A DNA stretch of 30,225 nt, from contig CAKPPW010000018.1 of NCBI GenBank assembly GCA_934177995.1, positions 1 to 30,225 on the forward strand, in the 5' to 3' direction. Below the pieces are notes generated by a model. It saw nothing but the letters and a program-made list of their open reading frames with translations. It did not search any database and had not been told where the DNA came from. The position numbers and the translations under genes are program-made. Source of the stretch: an uncultured Bacilli bacterium (GTDB lineage: Bacteria > Bacillota_I > Bacilli_A > RF39 > UBA660). Shown piece after piece: positions 6,098 to 13,471 of this stretch; position 1 is the stretch's first letter; each line of letters starts with the position of its first letter.

Positions 6098-7594
6098 ATG
6101 AACGCATTAAAGTTTAATGATAAATTTGATGATATTATAGAAGAACCGATGAATTACTGGAAAACATTAGATGACGTTCCTCAAAACATTAAGGAGTTTA
6201 TTAGAGAAACATCTAATTCAATTCCAATATATGATGAAAGTAATAATAAGTATTATTGTCCCAAATGTATAGAAGAAATTACAAACCAAAATAAGTGCCC
6301 TAAATGTTTTAGAACATTTAAGTCGCATGATAATTTTAAAATCGAAAATATAAATGATATAAGAGCTTTAAGTAACGATGTGTATTATTATATATTTGAT
6401 ATTAATGATAATGATATATTGCTTTATTTATTATGGGAATATGTAGATTATCGAAATCCAATGGCATATTTTCCATATAAAAATAGTAAAATAAGTATTA
6501 AAAATATTTATCAAATATTACCAACCAAAATTATAAATGTTACAACAAATAAACAAATTTTATATAAAGAATTAGAAAATATTCTTACTAGGTTTACAAA
6601 TTCAAATAATAAAATAAGTACTGCTGATTTTAACTTATTAGATGAATTTGAATTTAATAAGTATGAGCATCAATATTTATATACAAGCAATTTAATAGAT
6701 TTAAAAAATACCAGTTTATATAAGTATAGTAATATTTGGATTTTAAAGGATTATCTTAAAGAAAATTATTTTAACTTATCAAGTTTAACTTTCTATCCTG
6801 TATATTATAAAGAGTTTGAGTATTTATTAAAAATGAAATTATTTGAATTAGCTATTGCATGTAGTTCAAGTATTAAATACAAAGGAACCTTTAAGGATAC
6901 ATTTGGTGTTGATAAGAAATATTATCCATTTATGAAAAATATTAACATAACCGGTCCTCAATTAGAAGCCCTTAAACTTTATCAAACGACTGATATAAAT
7001 ACGCTTAATTTTATAAAAGATAATCTATGGCTAGCTGAATCAATATTAAAATATGTTAATTTAGATAAGGCTTTAGAATATTTAAAAAAACAAGATTTAA
7101 ACATGAATAACCTACACGAATATGACGATTATATTAGATGTTGTGAAGAAATGAAATTGAATCTAAAAGACCATAATGTACTATTTCCAAAATATTTTAT
7201 TAAAGAACATGATAAAGTTACAAATGAAATGTTAGTATCTAAAGATCCTTTAATTGATAAACGTATAAAAGAGTTAGCTGATTTTCTTATTTTAAATAAG
7301 TATGAAGACGATAAATATGTTATATTTCCAGCAGATAGTATAAAAAGTCTTATAGATGAAAGTTCGCAGCAGTCAAATTGTGTAAGAACATATTGTGAAA
7401 TGGTTAGTAATAATGAATGTCAAATATATTTTATGAGATATAAAACAGATGTTAAAAAGTCATTTGTTACTATTGAAGTTAGAAATAATAAAGTTGTTCA
7501 AGCAAAAGCTAGATTTAATGAAGAACCCCCAACTGAAGTTATGAATATAATTAGCAAGTGGGAAAAAATGTTAATTTCATTAAGTAGTAAATAA
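6098..7594 (+). CDS. PcfJ-like protein with zinc ribbon
   Basis: The protein has 498 residues. Near the N-terminus CPKC (54-57) and CPKC (67-70) form a likely zinc ribbon. The C-terminal 90 residues carry the PcfJ-like signature: SLIDESSQQSNCVRTY (compare the EG-x-MHHCVGTY motif), IYFMRYKTDVKKSFVTIEV, the VVQAKARFNE strand and a closing NIISKWEK helix. PcfJ was first described on conjugative plasmid pCF10, and relatives are scattered over mobile and chromosomal accessory loci of Firmicutes. A biochemical role has not been established to my knowledge. The middle part is helical with Tyr- and Asn-rich segments. The gene lies directly after an omega-RNA-like region and ahead of a nuclease-like gene, consistent with an accessory island. 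The ribosome site (GAGTG) is weak. Confidence 0.72.
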   Translation: MNALKFNDKFDDIIEEPMNYWKTLDDVPQNIKEFIRETSNSIPIYDESNNKYYCPKCIEEITNQNKCPKCFRTFKSHDNFKIENINDIRALSNDVYYYIFDINDNDILLYLLWEYVDYRNPMAYFPYKNSKISIKNIYQILPTKIINVTTNKQILYKELENILTRFTNSNNKISTADFNLLDEFEFNKYEHQYLYTSNLIDLKNTSLYKYSNIWILKDYLKENYFNLSSLTFYPVYYKEFEYLLKMKLFELAIACSSSIKYKGTFKDTFGVDKKYYPFMKNINITGPQLEALKLYQTTDINTLNFIKDNLWLAESILKYVNLDKALEYLKKQDLNMNNLHEYDDYIRCCEEMKLNLKDHNVLFPKYFIKEHDKVTNEMLVSKDPLIDKRIKELADFLILNKYEDDKYVIFPADSIKSLIDESSQQSNCVRTYCEMVSNNECQIYFMRYKTDVKKSFVTIEVRNNKVVQAKARFNEEPPTEVMNIISKWEKMLISLSSK

Positions 7595-7704
7595 ACTATA
7601 TTTATTAAAAGTGCTTATATTTTAAAGTGCTGACTAGTTTTTGTGTCTTTGTCCAATACTATTGTTAGCATATGCAAGGTTATAATACTAGTGAGGTGGT
7701 TACT

Positions 7705-8928
7705 GTGCAAGATAATTATTGTAAACTAATAGAATTAAAAAATAGTAGGGAATGGATAGAATTTGAAAACTACTATATGAATTATAATATTTTTAATCAG
7801 TTTGATTTTATTAGATTTGAAGATATACATACCAATATATTAAAGTCGTTATTTATACAAGAGAATGTTTATGGATTATATACCTATCCACTAAAAAATT
7901 TAATAGAACTATTAATAATTAAAGATAGTCACAATGCCAAAATAGAAATTGAAGATTTATATAAATATAAAATAGAAAATGTTAATGTTAAGACACAAGT
8001 GGCAATAGATAGAAAAAACAGACTAGATTTATTAATAGAATTTAAAATCAATAATAAGAAATATAGTATAATATTGGAAAACAAAATATTTTCAGAAGAA
8101 CACAACGAACAATGTCAAAGATATATTGAGTATTTTTATAACTTGAAAAATGATGATACAAACTATATATTTGTTTATTTATCATTAGAAAAAAATCCTA
8201 ATTTTAATTGTGCAGATAGATATATATATATCAACTATCAAGAATTAATTGATTATGTAATTGAACCATGTAGCTATAAATGTAATAATAGCAATAACAA
8301 TAATGTTATTAGTTTATATTATTATCTTGCTAGTTTTTGTAAATTGTTTGATTATGCTTGTTTATCAAATGAGAATCGTATTATTCCTATTACAAGGTAT
8401 GGAAAAGAATTAACTTGTAAATTAGAAGAAAAGTATGGAGAACTTTTAATAAAGCAATTGGCTGATGAAACAAAATTTTATAAATTAAACAAGAATATTT
8501 TGCTTATTTATTATTATAATCTAAGTATAATTTCAAATGATACTAGAATAAAATCATTAATAAAGAAGAAAATATTGAATATAAAATGTAAATTTGATGG
8601 TAAAAAGTGTTCTTATAAGGAATGCAGTTTAAAAATATTAAAGTATTTAATAGATAATAAAATAATTAAAGAAAATATTGACTTAGATAAGTTAAATGAT
8701 TGCCTATATGATAAAAATTTTCTGGCTGCAACATTGGATTATGAGAGAATAAAAAATAAAGAAAAGTATTATACAACTAATGAAAAAAGTATTGGTGAAA
8801 TATATCTTGATGGTTCTGTTTTGTATTACTATGATTATTATCTTAATGGCGAAGAACTTAAATATTATGTAAAGAATATTAATGAAAAATTTGATAATGT
8901 CTTAAAAGATATTGTGGAAGTTTATTAA
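7705..8928 (+). CDS. PD-(D/E)XK nuclease-superfamily protein
   Basis: From GTG 7705 the protein has 407 residues. The start was chosen because GAGGTGG (7693-7699) lies five bases ahead and TATAAT sits at 7681-7686, whereas the in-frame ATG at 7672 has no ribosome site. The nuclease core is visible: an early RFEDIHTNILKSLF helix, then RLDLLIEF (Asp108) and YSIILENKI (Glu125, Lys127), the D...ExK pattern, followed by QCQRYIEYFYNL and a NYIFVYLSLE strand. This matches the PD-(D/E)XK families found in many defence and accessory loci (PF14281-like). The C-terminal half is poorly conserved and Lys/Asn/Tyr-rich. It could cut nucleic acid as a stand-alone defence nuclease, but no methylase or helicase partner is nearby. 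Confidence 0.72.
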   Translation: MQDNYCKLIELKNSREWIEFENYYMNYNIFNQFDFIRFEDIHTNILKSLFIQENVYGLYTYPLKNLIELLIIKDSHNAKIEIEDLYKYKIENVNVKTQVAIDRKNRLDLLIEFKINNKKYSIILENKIFSEEHNEQCQRYIEYFYNLKNDDTNYIFVYLSLEKNPNFNCADRYIYINYQELIDYVIEPCSYKCNNSNNNNVISLYYYLASFCKLFDYACLSNENRIIPITRYGKELTCKLEEKYGELLIKQLADETKFYKLNKNILLIYYYNLSIISNDTRIKSLIKKKILNIKCKFDGKKCSYKECSLKILKYLIDNKIIKENIDLDKLNDCLYDKNFLAATLDYERIKNKEKYYTTNEKSIGEIYLDGSVLYYYDYYLNGEELKYYVKNINEKFDNVLKDIVEVY

Positions 8929-9052
8929 TAAAAAATATAAATTTTATAATACAATAAGACAGATGACTACCAAGTAAGTCATATCATAGTTATAAGCAAA
9001 TAGAAAAGACAGTAAGTTACGTGTAAAGTTTGCTACTTATGCCAACTAATAA

Positions 9053-9082
9053 TTGACTAATACTTAAGAAAAGACTTAAAAT
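9053..9082 (+). promoter_or_regulatory. Promoter for the anchored protein/pilin-like pair
   Basis: TTGACT (9053-9058) and TAAAAT (9077-9082) are 18 bases apart, with AGAGGTG at 9093-9099 and ATG at 9105. The stretch 8929-9052 shows only a weak ATGACT/AGTCAT hairpin. Confidence 0.6.
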
Positions 9083-9104
9083 AAGTTAAGAAAGAGGTGT
9101 TAGT

Positions 9105-9659
9105 ATGTACCAAGCATATTATAGAAAACAAAGAAGAAAGAGTATAGTAATTATTACTTTTTTAATAGTTTTCTCTCTTGTATCAACTTATTTTATATAT
9201 GAAAAGTTTGCAAACTCTAGAAATAAAGATTATGATACAGGAAAGATGGAAGTTGTTTTTCATGAGAAGAATGGTAATGAAATATCACTTGATAAATTTA
9301 CACCTGTAACTGATGCGATTGGTCTTTCTAGTCCTAGTTATACTTTTACTGTTAGAAATAATACTGATAAGGAAGTTAAATATAGTATTAAATTAATTGC
9401 TAATAATAAAAAGATACAACATGATAATTGTGAGAATAAACAAATACCTAGAGAATTATTAAAATTAAGTTTTAGAAAAGATCATCAATCACCTGTTGCT
9501 TATGTTTTATCAGAGTTTCCTAATGATATTATTTATGAAGATAGTCTAAAGCCTAATAGTAGTGAAGACTATTCTATTAGACTATGGGCTATGAATAGTA
9601 ATTTTACTCTAGATAAAACTAGTCATTATCATGCTTTGATAGAGGTGATAGAAGAATGA
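9105..9659 (+). CDS. Membrane-anchored extracytoplasmic protein, TasA-like in layout
   Basis: The 184-residue protein has a basic N-terminus (YYRKQRRK), one hydrophobic segment at about residues 12-32 and an outer domain with beta-rich character: a MEVVFHEKNG strand, SPSYTFTVRNNTDKEVKYSI, and a C-terminal HYHALIEVIEE strand. The NNTDKEVKYSI element resembles the immunoglobulin-like domains of TasA/camelysin-type surface proteins, where a short strand is followed by a statement-like N-T-D turn. I see no catalytic motif. It overlaps the pilin-like gene by four bases (ATGA), so the two are translationally coupled and probably assemble together at the surface (inference). The ribosome site AGAGGTG is strong. 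Confidence 0.6.
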   Translation: MYQAYYRKQRRKSIVIITFLIVFSLVSTYFIYEKFANSRNKDYDTGKMEVVFHEKNGNEISLDKFTPVTDAIGLSSPSYTFTVRNNTDKEVKYSIKLIANNKKIQHDNCENKQIPRELLKLSFRKDHQSPVAYVLSEFPNDIIYEDSLKPNSSEDYSIRLWAMNSNFTLDKTSHYHALIEVIEE

Positions 9660-9835
9660 AACTAAATCAAAAAGGGTTTGCTGTTTCAACTATTTTATAT
9701 GGATTACTACTAATTATGGTTTTTATTATCTTTTTGCTTTTAAGTGTAAATAGGTTTGAGCGAAGAGCTACAAACAACTATGTAGAACTTATTTCTAAAG
9801 AACTAAATGAATGCGTAGATGATGGGAGTTGCTAA
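9656..9835 (+). CDS. Small pilin-like membrane protein
   Basis: This 59-residue protein starts at the ATG overlapping the upstream TGA. It reads MKLNQKGFAVSTILYGLL, followed by a hydrophobic stretch to about residue 30, a basic-amphipathic helix (RFERRATNNYVELISKEL) and a two-Cys tail (ECVDDGSC). The short charged leader, QKGFAVSTILYG and the following hydrophobic helix resemble a class III prepilin signal, although the Glu at mature position 5 seen in classical pilins is absent. It may be processed by a prepilin peptidase, but none is encoded in this window. The two C-terminal Cys could form a disulfide outside the cell. Confidence 0.65.
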   Translation: MKLNQKGFAVSTILYGLLLIMVFIIFLLLSVNRFERRATNNYVELISKELNECVDDGSC

Positions 9836-9864
9836 AACTTCTTTTTATTTTTTAGCAAAATATA

Positions 9865-9893
9865 TTGACAAGTGCTAACTAAATGCATACAAT
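9865..9893 (+). promoter_or_regulatory. Heat-shock operon promoter
   Basis: TTGACA (9865-9870) and TACAAT (9888-9893) are separated by 17 bases, a near-perfect vegetative promoter. It lies between the first HrcA-type half-site and the CIRCE operator. Confidence 0.85.
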
Positions 9894-9923
9894 ATTATTA
9901 GCACTTGAGAAAAAGAGTGCTAA
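9870..9923 (+). promoter_or_regulatory. CIRCE operator with an additional upstream half-site
   Basis: TTAGCACTT (9898-9906), eight bases, then GAGTGCTAA (9915-9923) form the inverted repeat bound by HrcA. Consensus spacing is nine and the consensus left arm is TTAGCACTC. A third element, AAGTGCTAA at 9870-9878, overlaps the end of the -35 box and is the exact reverse complement of TTAGCACTT. The site sits between the -10 box and the hrcA start, so HrcA binding should block transcription and make the operon autoregulated. Confidence 0.88.
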
Positions 9924-9937
9924 GGTGGTGCTTAATA

Positions 9938-10930
9938 ATGGATATGTTATCAAAAAGACAAGAACAATTATTAAAGATGATTGTTGAAAATTATATAAAG
10001 CAAGCAACTCCGGTTAGTAGTAAGCAACTATGTAAAAAGCTAAAATGTTCTAGTGCTACTATAAGGAGTGAGATGGCAAATCTTGAAGAAGCAGGACTTT
10101 TAGAAAAGACACATACGTCTAGTGGTAGAGTACCTAGCCAAAAAGGGTATCGTTATTATGTAGATAACTTATTGAAGCCTAGAAAGATGAATGGTGAAGA
10201 TATGTTAAATCTACAGATAATTTTACATAATCAATCATTAGAACTGTCAGACTGTATTTCTAAGAGTTTGCAATTAGTTTCTGATATGACTAGTTATACA
10301 GCAGTAGTGCTAGGTCAAGCTTCTCATGATAACTTACTAAAAGAAGTTAATGTTGTTCCTTTAACTGAGAATCAGTTAATAATGATAGTGGTAACTGATA
10401 AAGGAAAAGTAGAGCATAAGACGGTGACTTTAGATCAAGTTAATATGAGTGATGTTAAGAAGACAGTTGATTTAATTAATAAACTAATAGTTGGTACACC
10501 AATTGATGAAATCAGTACTAAACTTGAGTTTGAAATTAAACCAATCATTGGAAACTATGTTGAGCAACATGAAAAACTATATGATGTTATTTATCATGTC
10601 TTTGATGATTTAACTCATCCGGATATTAATGTAGTAGGAAGAACTAAATTCTTAGAACAACCGGAGTTTGGTAGCATTGATAAAGTAAAAGGATTGTTTG
10701 CTAAGTTAGATGATCAAGACTTAATAAAAGAAATTAAACAAGATAATTCTAATAACATTGAAGTTTATATTGGAAGTGAAAATAATATTGATTCCGATGT
10801 AACAGTTATAAAAACTGGCTTTAAAACCAAGAATGAAGAAGGAACAATTGCTATAATTGGACCAAAGAGGATGGAGTATGAGCGAGTTATGAGTTTACTA
10901 GAATTTATTAAAGATAATATTGAAAGGTGA
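9938..10930 (+). CDS. hrcA: Heat-inducible transcription repressor HrcA
   Basis: This 330-residue protein is HrcA, the repressor that binds CIRCE and is kept active by GroEL. The winged-helix domain is clear: MLSKRQEQLLKMIVENYI, ATPVSSKQL, SSATIRSEMANLEEAGLLEK and THTSSGRVPSQKGYRYYVD. Later family segments include IMIVVTDKG, a GRTKFLEQPEF loop and the C-terminal AIIGPKRMEYERVMSLLEFI. The start ATG 9938 was chosen because AAGGTGGT lies eight bases ahead, while earlier in-frame codons overlap the CIRCE operator. The gene ends in TGA and grpE begins within six bases, so translation is coupled. Its operator is directly upstream. Confidence 0.95.
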   Translation: MDMLSKRQEQLLKMIVENYIKQATPVSSKQLCKKLKCSSATIRSEMANLEEAGLLEKTHTSSGRVPSQKGYRYYVDNLLKPRKMNGEDMLNLQIILHNQSLELSDCISKSLQLVSDMTSYTAVVLGQASHDNLLKEVNVVPLTENQLIMIVVTDKGKVEHKTVTLDQVNMSDVKKTVDLINKLIVGTPIDEISTKLEFEIKPIIGNYVEQHEKLYDVIYHVFDDLTHPDINVVGRTKFLEQPEFGSIDKVKGLFAKLDDQDLIKEIKQDNSNNIEVYIGSENNIDSDVTVIKTGFKTKNEEGTIAIIGPKRMEYERVMSLLEFIKDNIER

Positions 10931-10935
10931 TGAAA

Positions 10936-11568
10936 ATGGAAAAAGAACATAAAAAACATAAACATGAGCATAATAATCAAGAGAAACATGAACATGAAGA
11001 AAAAAAATGTGGTTGTGAAGAAAAATGCGAATGTCAAGATGAAAAATGTGAGTGTAAACATGAAAGAATAGAAGAAAGACAAACTGAAGAGATTGAAAAG
11101 TTAAGAAATCAATTAACAGAAATTTTAAATGAAAAACAAAGTTTGTTAGAAAAATTACAGTATAGTAAAGCAGAAATGATTAATTATCGTAAACGTAAAG
11201 AAGAAGAGACCGATAATAAATTAAAGTATGCTAATCAAGACTTAATCTTAGAAATAATACCGGTACTTGATAATTTTGAGAGAGCTATTAAGTTAGATGA
11301 TAATGATTTAACTGATGAGTTATCAAAATTCTTAACTGGTTTTAAGATGATGTATGCTTCCCTTTGTGAAGTATTAAAAAAATTTGGTGTCGAAGAAATT
11401 GACTGTGAGGGCAAAGAATTTGATGCCAATACTATGCAGGCACTAATGACTGATAGTGATTCTAACTTTGAAGATGAGATAGTTTTAGATGTATTATTAA
11501 AAGGATATCGTTTAAAAGATAGAGTCATTAGACCAGCTAGTGTAAAAGTAAATAAAATAGAGAAATAG
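10936..11568 (+). CDS. grpE: Nucleotide exchange factor GrpE with His/Cys-rich N-terminus
   Basis: GrpE releases ADP from DnaK in the cytoplasm. The 210-residue protein has the long N-terminal coiled coil (EEIEKLRNQLTEILNEKQSL), the YRKRKEEE segment, VLDNFERAI, the FGVEEIDCEGKEFD region and the final ASVKVNK strand. The start ATG 10936 follows AAAGGTG by six bases; the ATG at 10930 is too close. The first 38 residues are unusual: many His (KHKHEHNNQEKHEHEE) and then six Cys in CGC, CEC and CEC pairs. Typical GrpE N-termini are acidic and disordered but not rich in Cys, so this tail could bind metal ions (inference). It is the second gene of the HrcA-controlled operon, 18 bases ahead of dnaK. 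Confidence 0.94.
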   Translation: MEKEHKKHKHEHNNQEKHEHEEKKCGCEEKCECQDEKCECKHERIEERQTEEIEKLRNQLTEILNEKQSLLEKLQYSKAEMINYRKRKEEETDNKLKYANQDLILEIIPVLDNFERAIKLDDNDLTDELSKFLTGFKMMYASLCEVLKKFGVEEIDCEGKEFDANTMQALMTDSDSNFEDEIVLDVLLKGYRLKDRVIRPASVKVNKIEK

Positions 11569-11586
11569 AAAAAGGAGATAGGTAAT

Positions 11587-13404
11587 ATGAGTAAAATAAT
11601 AGGTATAGACTTAGGTACAACAAATAGTTGTGTCGCAGTATTAGAAGCAGGGGAACCAAAAGTAATCCCTAATCCAGAAGGTAATAGAACAACTCCTTCT
11701 GTAGTAGCATTTAAAAATGGAGAAAGAATAGTAGGTGATGCTGCTAAGCGTCAAGCTATTACTAATCCTAACACTGTATCATCAATCAAAAGATTAATGG
11801 GTACTAGTGAAAAAGTAGAAATCGAAGGAAAGAAATATACACCAGAAGAAGTATCAGCAATGATTTTATCTTACATGAAAGATTATGCTGAAAGTTATTT
11901 AGGTGAAAAAGTAGATAAAGCAGTTATCACTGTTCCAGCATACTTTAATGATGCTCAAAGACAAGCAACTAAAAATGCTGGTAAAATAGCAGGACTTAAT
12001 GTAGAAAGAATCATCAATGAACCAACAGCAGCAGCTCTTGCTTATGGACTTGATAAACAAGAGAAAAACCAAACTATCTTAGTATATGATTTAGGTGGTG
12101 GAACATTCGATGTATCTATCCTTGAATTAGGTGATGGTGTATTTGAAGTTAAATCAACTGCTGGTAATAACCACTTAGGTGGAGATGATTTTGATAATAA
12201 AATCATGGACTACTTAGTTGAAACATTCAAAAAAGAAAATGGTGTAGACTTATCTAAAGATAAAATGGCTATGCAAAGACTTAAAGAGTTAAGTGAAAAA
12301 GCTAAGAAAGATTTATCTTCAATGACAACCACTCAAGTATCAGCACCATTTATCTCTCAAAGTTCTGATGGCCCACTTCACTTAGAAATGACTTTAACAA
12401 GAGCTAAGTTTGAAGAATTAATTCATGACCTTGTTATGTCAACTCTTGAACCAGTAAGAAAAGCTTTAAAAGATGCTGATATTAAGGCAAAAGACTTAGA
12501 CAAAGTAATCTTTGTTGGTGGATCTACTCGTGTACCATTAGTATATGAAACAGTTAAGAAAGAGCTTGATATGGAACCATCTCGTGAAGTTAATCCAGAT
12601 GAAGTAGTAGCTATGGGAGCATCAATTCAAGGTGGTGTATTAACAGGAGATGTTAATGATATCGTTTTACTTGATGTAACACCATTATCACTTGGTATTG
12701 AAACACTAGGTGGAGTAATGACAGTTCTAATTCCAAGAAATACAACTATTCCAACTTCTAAATCAGAAGTATTCTCAACTGCTGCTGATAATCAACCAGC
12801 TGTAGATGTACATGTACTACAAGGTGAAAGATCAATGGCTAGTGATAACAAAACACTAGGAAGATTCCAATTAGCAGATATTCCACCAGCACCTAGAGGA
12901 GTTCCACAAATTCAAGTAACATTTGATATTGATGCCAATGGTATCGTTAATGTTACTGCTAAAGATTTAGGAACTAATAAAGAACAAAAAATTACTATTA
13001 CATCTAATACAACCTTATCAGATGAAGAAATCGATAGAATGATGAAAGAAGCAGAAGCTAACAAGGAAGCAGATAAGAAGAAAAAAGAAGAAGCAGACTT
13101 AAGAAACGATGCTGAACAAATGATTTTCCAATCTGAAAAAGCTTTAAAAGACTTAGGTGATAAAGTTGATGCTAAAGAGAAAGAAGAAGTAGAAAGTATC
13201 GTTAAAGAATTAAAAGAGGCTTTGGAGAAGAACGATATGGATAAAGTTAAAACTATTAAAGAAAATCTTCAGGAAAAAGCTATGAACTTATCAGCTAAAG
13301 TATATGAGCAAGCTGCTAAAGAACAACAAACTAGTGAAAGTAATGATCAAACTGACACATCTAAAAAAGATGATGTTCAAGATGCTGAATACGAAGAAAA
13401 ATAA
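11587..13404 (+). CDS. dnaK: Molecular chaperone DnaK (Hsp70)
   Basis: The 605-residue protein is a complete Hsp70. It shows the three nucleotide-binding signatures IGIDLGTTNSCVAVLE (residues 4-19), VYDLGGGTFDVSILEL (near 165-180) and VIFVGGSTRVPLV (near 308-320), then the substrate-binding domain (LLDVTPLSLGIETLGG, the VHVLQGERSMASDNKTLGRF segment and FDIDANGIVNVTAKD) and a charged C-terminus ending DAEYEEK. It refolds proteins with GrpE and DnaJ, which are encoded in the same locus. AAAGGAGA precedes the ATG. A hairpin follows the gene, which may lower expression of the distal genes relative to dnaK. Confidence 0.98.
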   Translation: MSKIIGIDLGTTNSCVAVLEAGEPKVIPNPEGNRTTPSVVAFKNGERIVGDAAKRQAITNPNTVSSIKRLMGTSEKVEIEGKKYTPEEVSAMILSYMKDYAESYLGEKVDKAVITVPAYFNDAQRQATKNAGKIAGLNVERIINEPTAAALAYGLDKQEKNQTILVYDLGGGTFDVSILELGDGVFEVKSTAGNNHLGGDDFDNKIMDYLVETFKKENGVDLSKDKMAMQRLKELSEKAKKDLSSMTTTQVSAPFISQSSDGPLHLEMTLTRAKFEELIHDLVMSTLEPVRKALKDADIKAKDLDKVIFVGGSTRVPLVYETVKKELDMEPSREVNPDEVVAMGASIQGGVLTGDVNDIVLLDVTPLSLGIETLGGVMTVLIPRNTTIPTSKSEVFSTAADNQPAVDVHVLQGERSMASDNKTLGRFQLADIPPAPRGVPQIQVTFDIDANGIVNVTAKDLGTNKEQKITITSNTTLSDEEIDRMMKEAEANKEADKKKKEEADLRNDAEQMIFQSEKALKDLGDKVDAKEKEEVESIVKELKEALEKNDMDKVKTIKENLQEKAMNLSAKVYEQAAKEQQTSESNDQTDTSKKDDVQDAEYEEK

Positions 13405-13411
13405 TAATCTG

Positions 13412-13438
13412 AAAGTTCTAGGTGACTAGAACTTTTAG
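13412..13438 (+). terminator. Terminator or attenuator after dnaK
   Basis: AAAGTTCTAG (13412-13421) and CTAGAACTTT (13426-13435) form a perfect 10-bp stem with a GTGA loop, followed by only a short T run. It may terminate part of the transcripts before pepF-dnaJ. Confidence 0.65.
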
Positions 13439-13471
13439 CCTAATAATTAGATAGTAATAGAAAGAGGATAT

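Noticed and set aside
7595..7670. Repeated AAAGTGCT (two copies) after the PcfJ-like gene as an HrcA-type site
   Set aside because: Both copies are direct and partial, no inverted arm or TTAGCAC is present, and they are not placed over a promoter.
8929..9052. Possible structured RNA upstream of the anchored protein gene
   Set aside because: Only a 6-bp ATGACT/AGTCAT stem and a loose GTAAGT/ACTTA pairing are visible, which is expected by chance in AT-rich DNA.
10765..11082. Minus-strand open frame over the hrcA-grpE junction rich in Phe
   Set aside because: It is the antisense of Lys/Glu/His codons in grpE, with no ribosome site.
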